Origin: an uncultured Clostridia bacterium
GTDB lineage: Bacteria; Bacillota; Clostridia; Oscillospirales; Ruminococcaceae
Assembly (NCBI GenBank): GCA_946535685.1
Contig: CAMNDR010000096.1
Coordinates: 1-5,222 of the forward strand
DNA: 5,222 nucleotides
Direction of reading: 5' to 3'
Shown here: positions 4,929 to 5,222 of the stretch, piece after piece
Layout: every line of letters starts with the position of its first letter
Numbering within the stretch: position 1 is the first letter of the stretch
Position numbers and translations under genes: made by a program
Notes under the pieces: generated by a model
The model's database searches: none
What the model was told of the DNA's origin: nothing
The model's input: only the letters and a program-made list of their open reading frames with translations

Positions 4929-5222
4929 ACTTAACTATTCAATTGTCATGATCGGGAGTCTAAATTGTGCATTGGACACACACGCCTTTCTGCTAAGGAG
5001 TTTTCAGAATAACCTTCATAGCGTTGCTTTTCATACGCATCACAACTCTTTCAACGAGATTTTCTCATCAAGAACTTCTCATCGGAGTGTACCTCCTGTC
5101 ATTGAAATCCAAATGCCTGCTATGTAAAGTTTCAGTGCCAAATTTGGTTCCTTAGCATCCTGTCCTGCTGCGCTGGCTTTGAAACGAAAACGCGCATCAG
5201 AACCAGACGAAATTTCGACGAT
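4929..5222. other. AT-richer region with no assignable gene
   Basis: These bases average about 42% GC by hand count, against about 57% in a sampled line of lgt. No frame gives a recognisable protein with a ribosome binding site. The longest frame of possible interest is on the minus strand from the window edge to TGA at 5079-5081 (47 codons, containing NLALKLYIAGIWISMTGG). It could be the end of a gene lying to the right, but no family is recognised. Two perfect 10-bp palindromes with an AAATTT core, CCAAATTTGG (5138-5147) and CGAAATTTCG (5208-5217), lie exactly 70 bp apart. A + strand frame that crosses from 4732 to 5127 is judged to be chance. Confidence 0.5.

Noticed and set aside
4732..5127. 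A 131-codon + strand frame across the terminator, the XRE relic and the AT-rich region.
   Set aside because: It lacks a ribosome binding site, starts inside the terminator stem, has low-complexity Ser-rich and chance-like composition, and competes with the better XRE frame.
1..5222. CRISPR arrays, tRNA or rRNA genes, and riboswitches.
   Set aside because: No regularly spaced repeats, no cloverleaf or rRNA-like blocks were seen on either strand, and the only protein-coding leader in the window with a clear promoter is about 25 nt long.

Overview
The window looks like chromosomal housekeeping DNA from an anaerobic, spore-forming Firmicute, probably a Clostridia/Oscillospiraceae (Ruminococcus-like) gut bacterium. 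The evidence is a pair of small CotF-type spore coat genes, strong AGGAGG-type ribosome binding sites, a paired M16 peptidase operon of the Bacillus YmfF/YmfH type, and an Lgt with Gram-positive features. The coding region is GC-rich (about 57% in a sampled line). The genus is inferred from protein style, not from a database match.

Layout from left to right: (1) the 3' part of an RluA/RluD-type pseudouridine synthase on the + strand, cut by the window edge and ended by a strong hairpin; (2) a convergent two-gene minus-strand operon of small spore coat proteins (57 and 80 residues), preceded by a sequence that closely fits a forespore sigma-G promoter; (3) a short divergent intergenic region that also carries a good sigma-A promoter facing right; (4) a tightly packed three-gene + strand operon, M16 pseudo-peptidase (TTG start), M16 zinc peptidase, then lgt, with a 4-bp overlap at the first junction and a 1-bp gap at the second, closed by a long bidirectional terminator; (5) a 5'-truncated remnant of an XRE-type regulator directly behind that terminator; (6) a second hairpin and about 300 bases of AT-richer DNA (about 42% GC) in which no gene can be assigned.

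The two M16 proteins are probably subunits of one protease: one carries the zinc site, the other lacks it but keeps the C-terminal Arg/Tyr region. NCBI links this family pair to EF-P 5-aminopentanol modification in Bacillus. Lgt is the first enzyme of lipoprotein maturation, and its co-transcription with the M16 pair suggests a shared basal expression level rather than one pathway. No new multi-gene system is evident. The points most worth checking are the sigma-G-like promoter that overlaps the ribosome binding site, the Leu in place of the Lgt catalytic-loop His together with the long acidic tail, and the low-GC right end with the regulator remnant.
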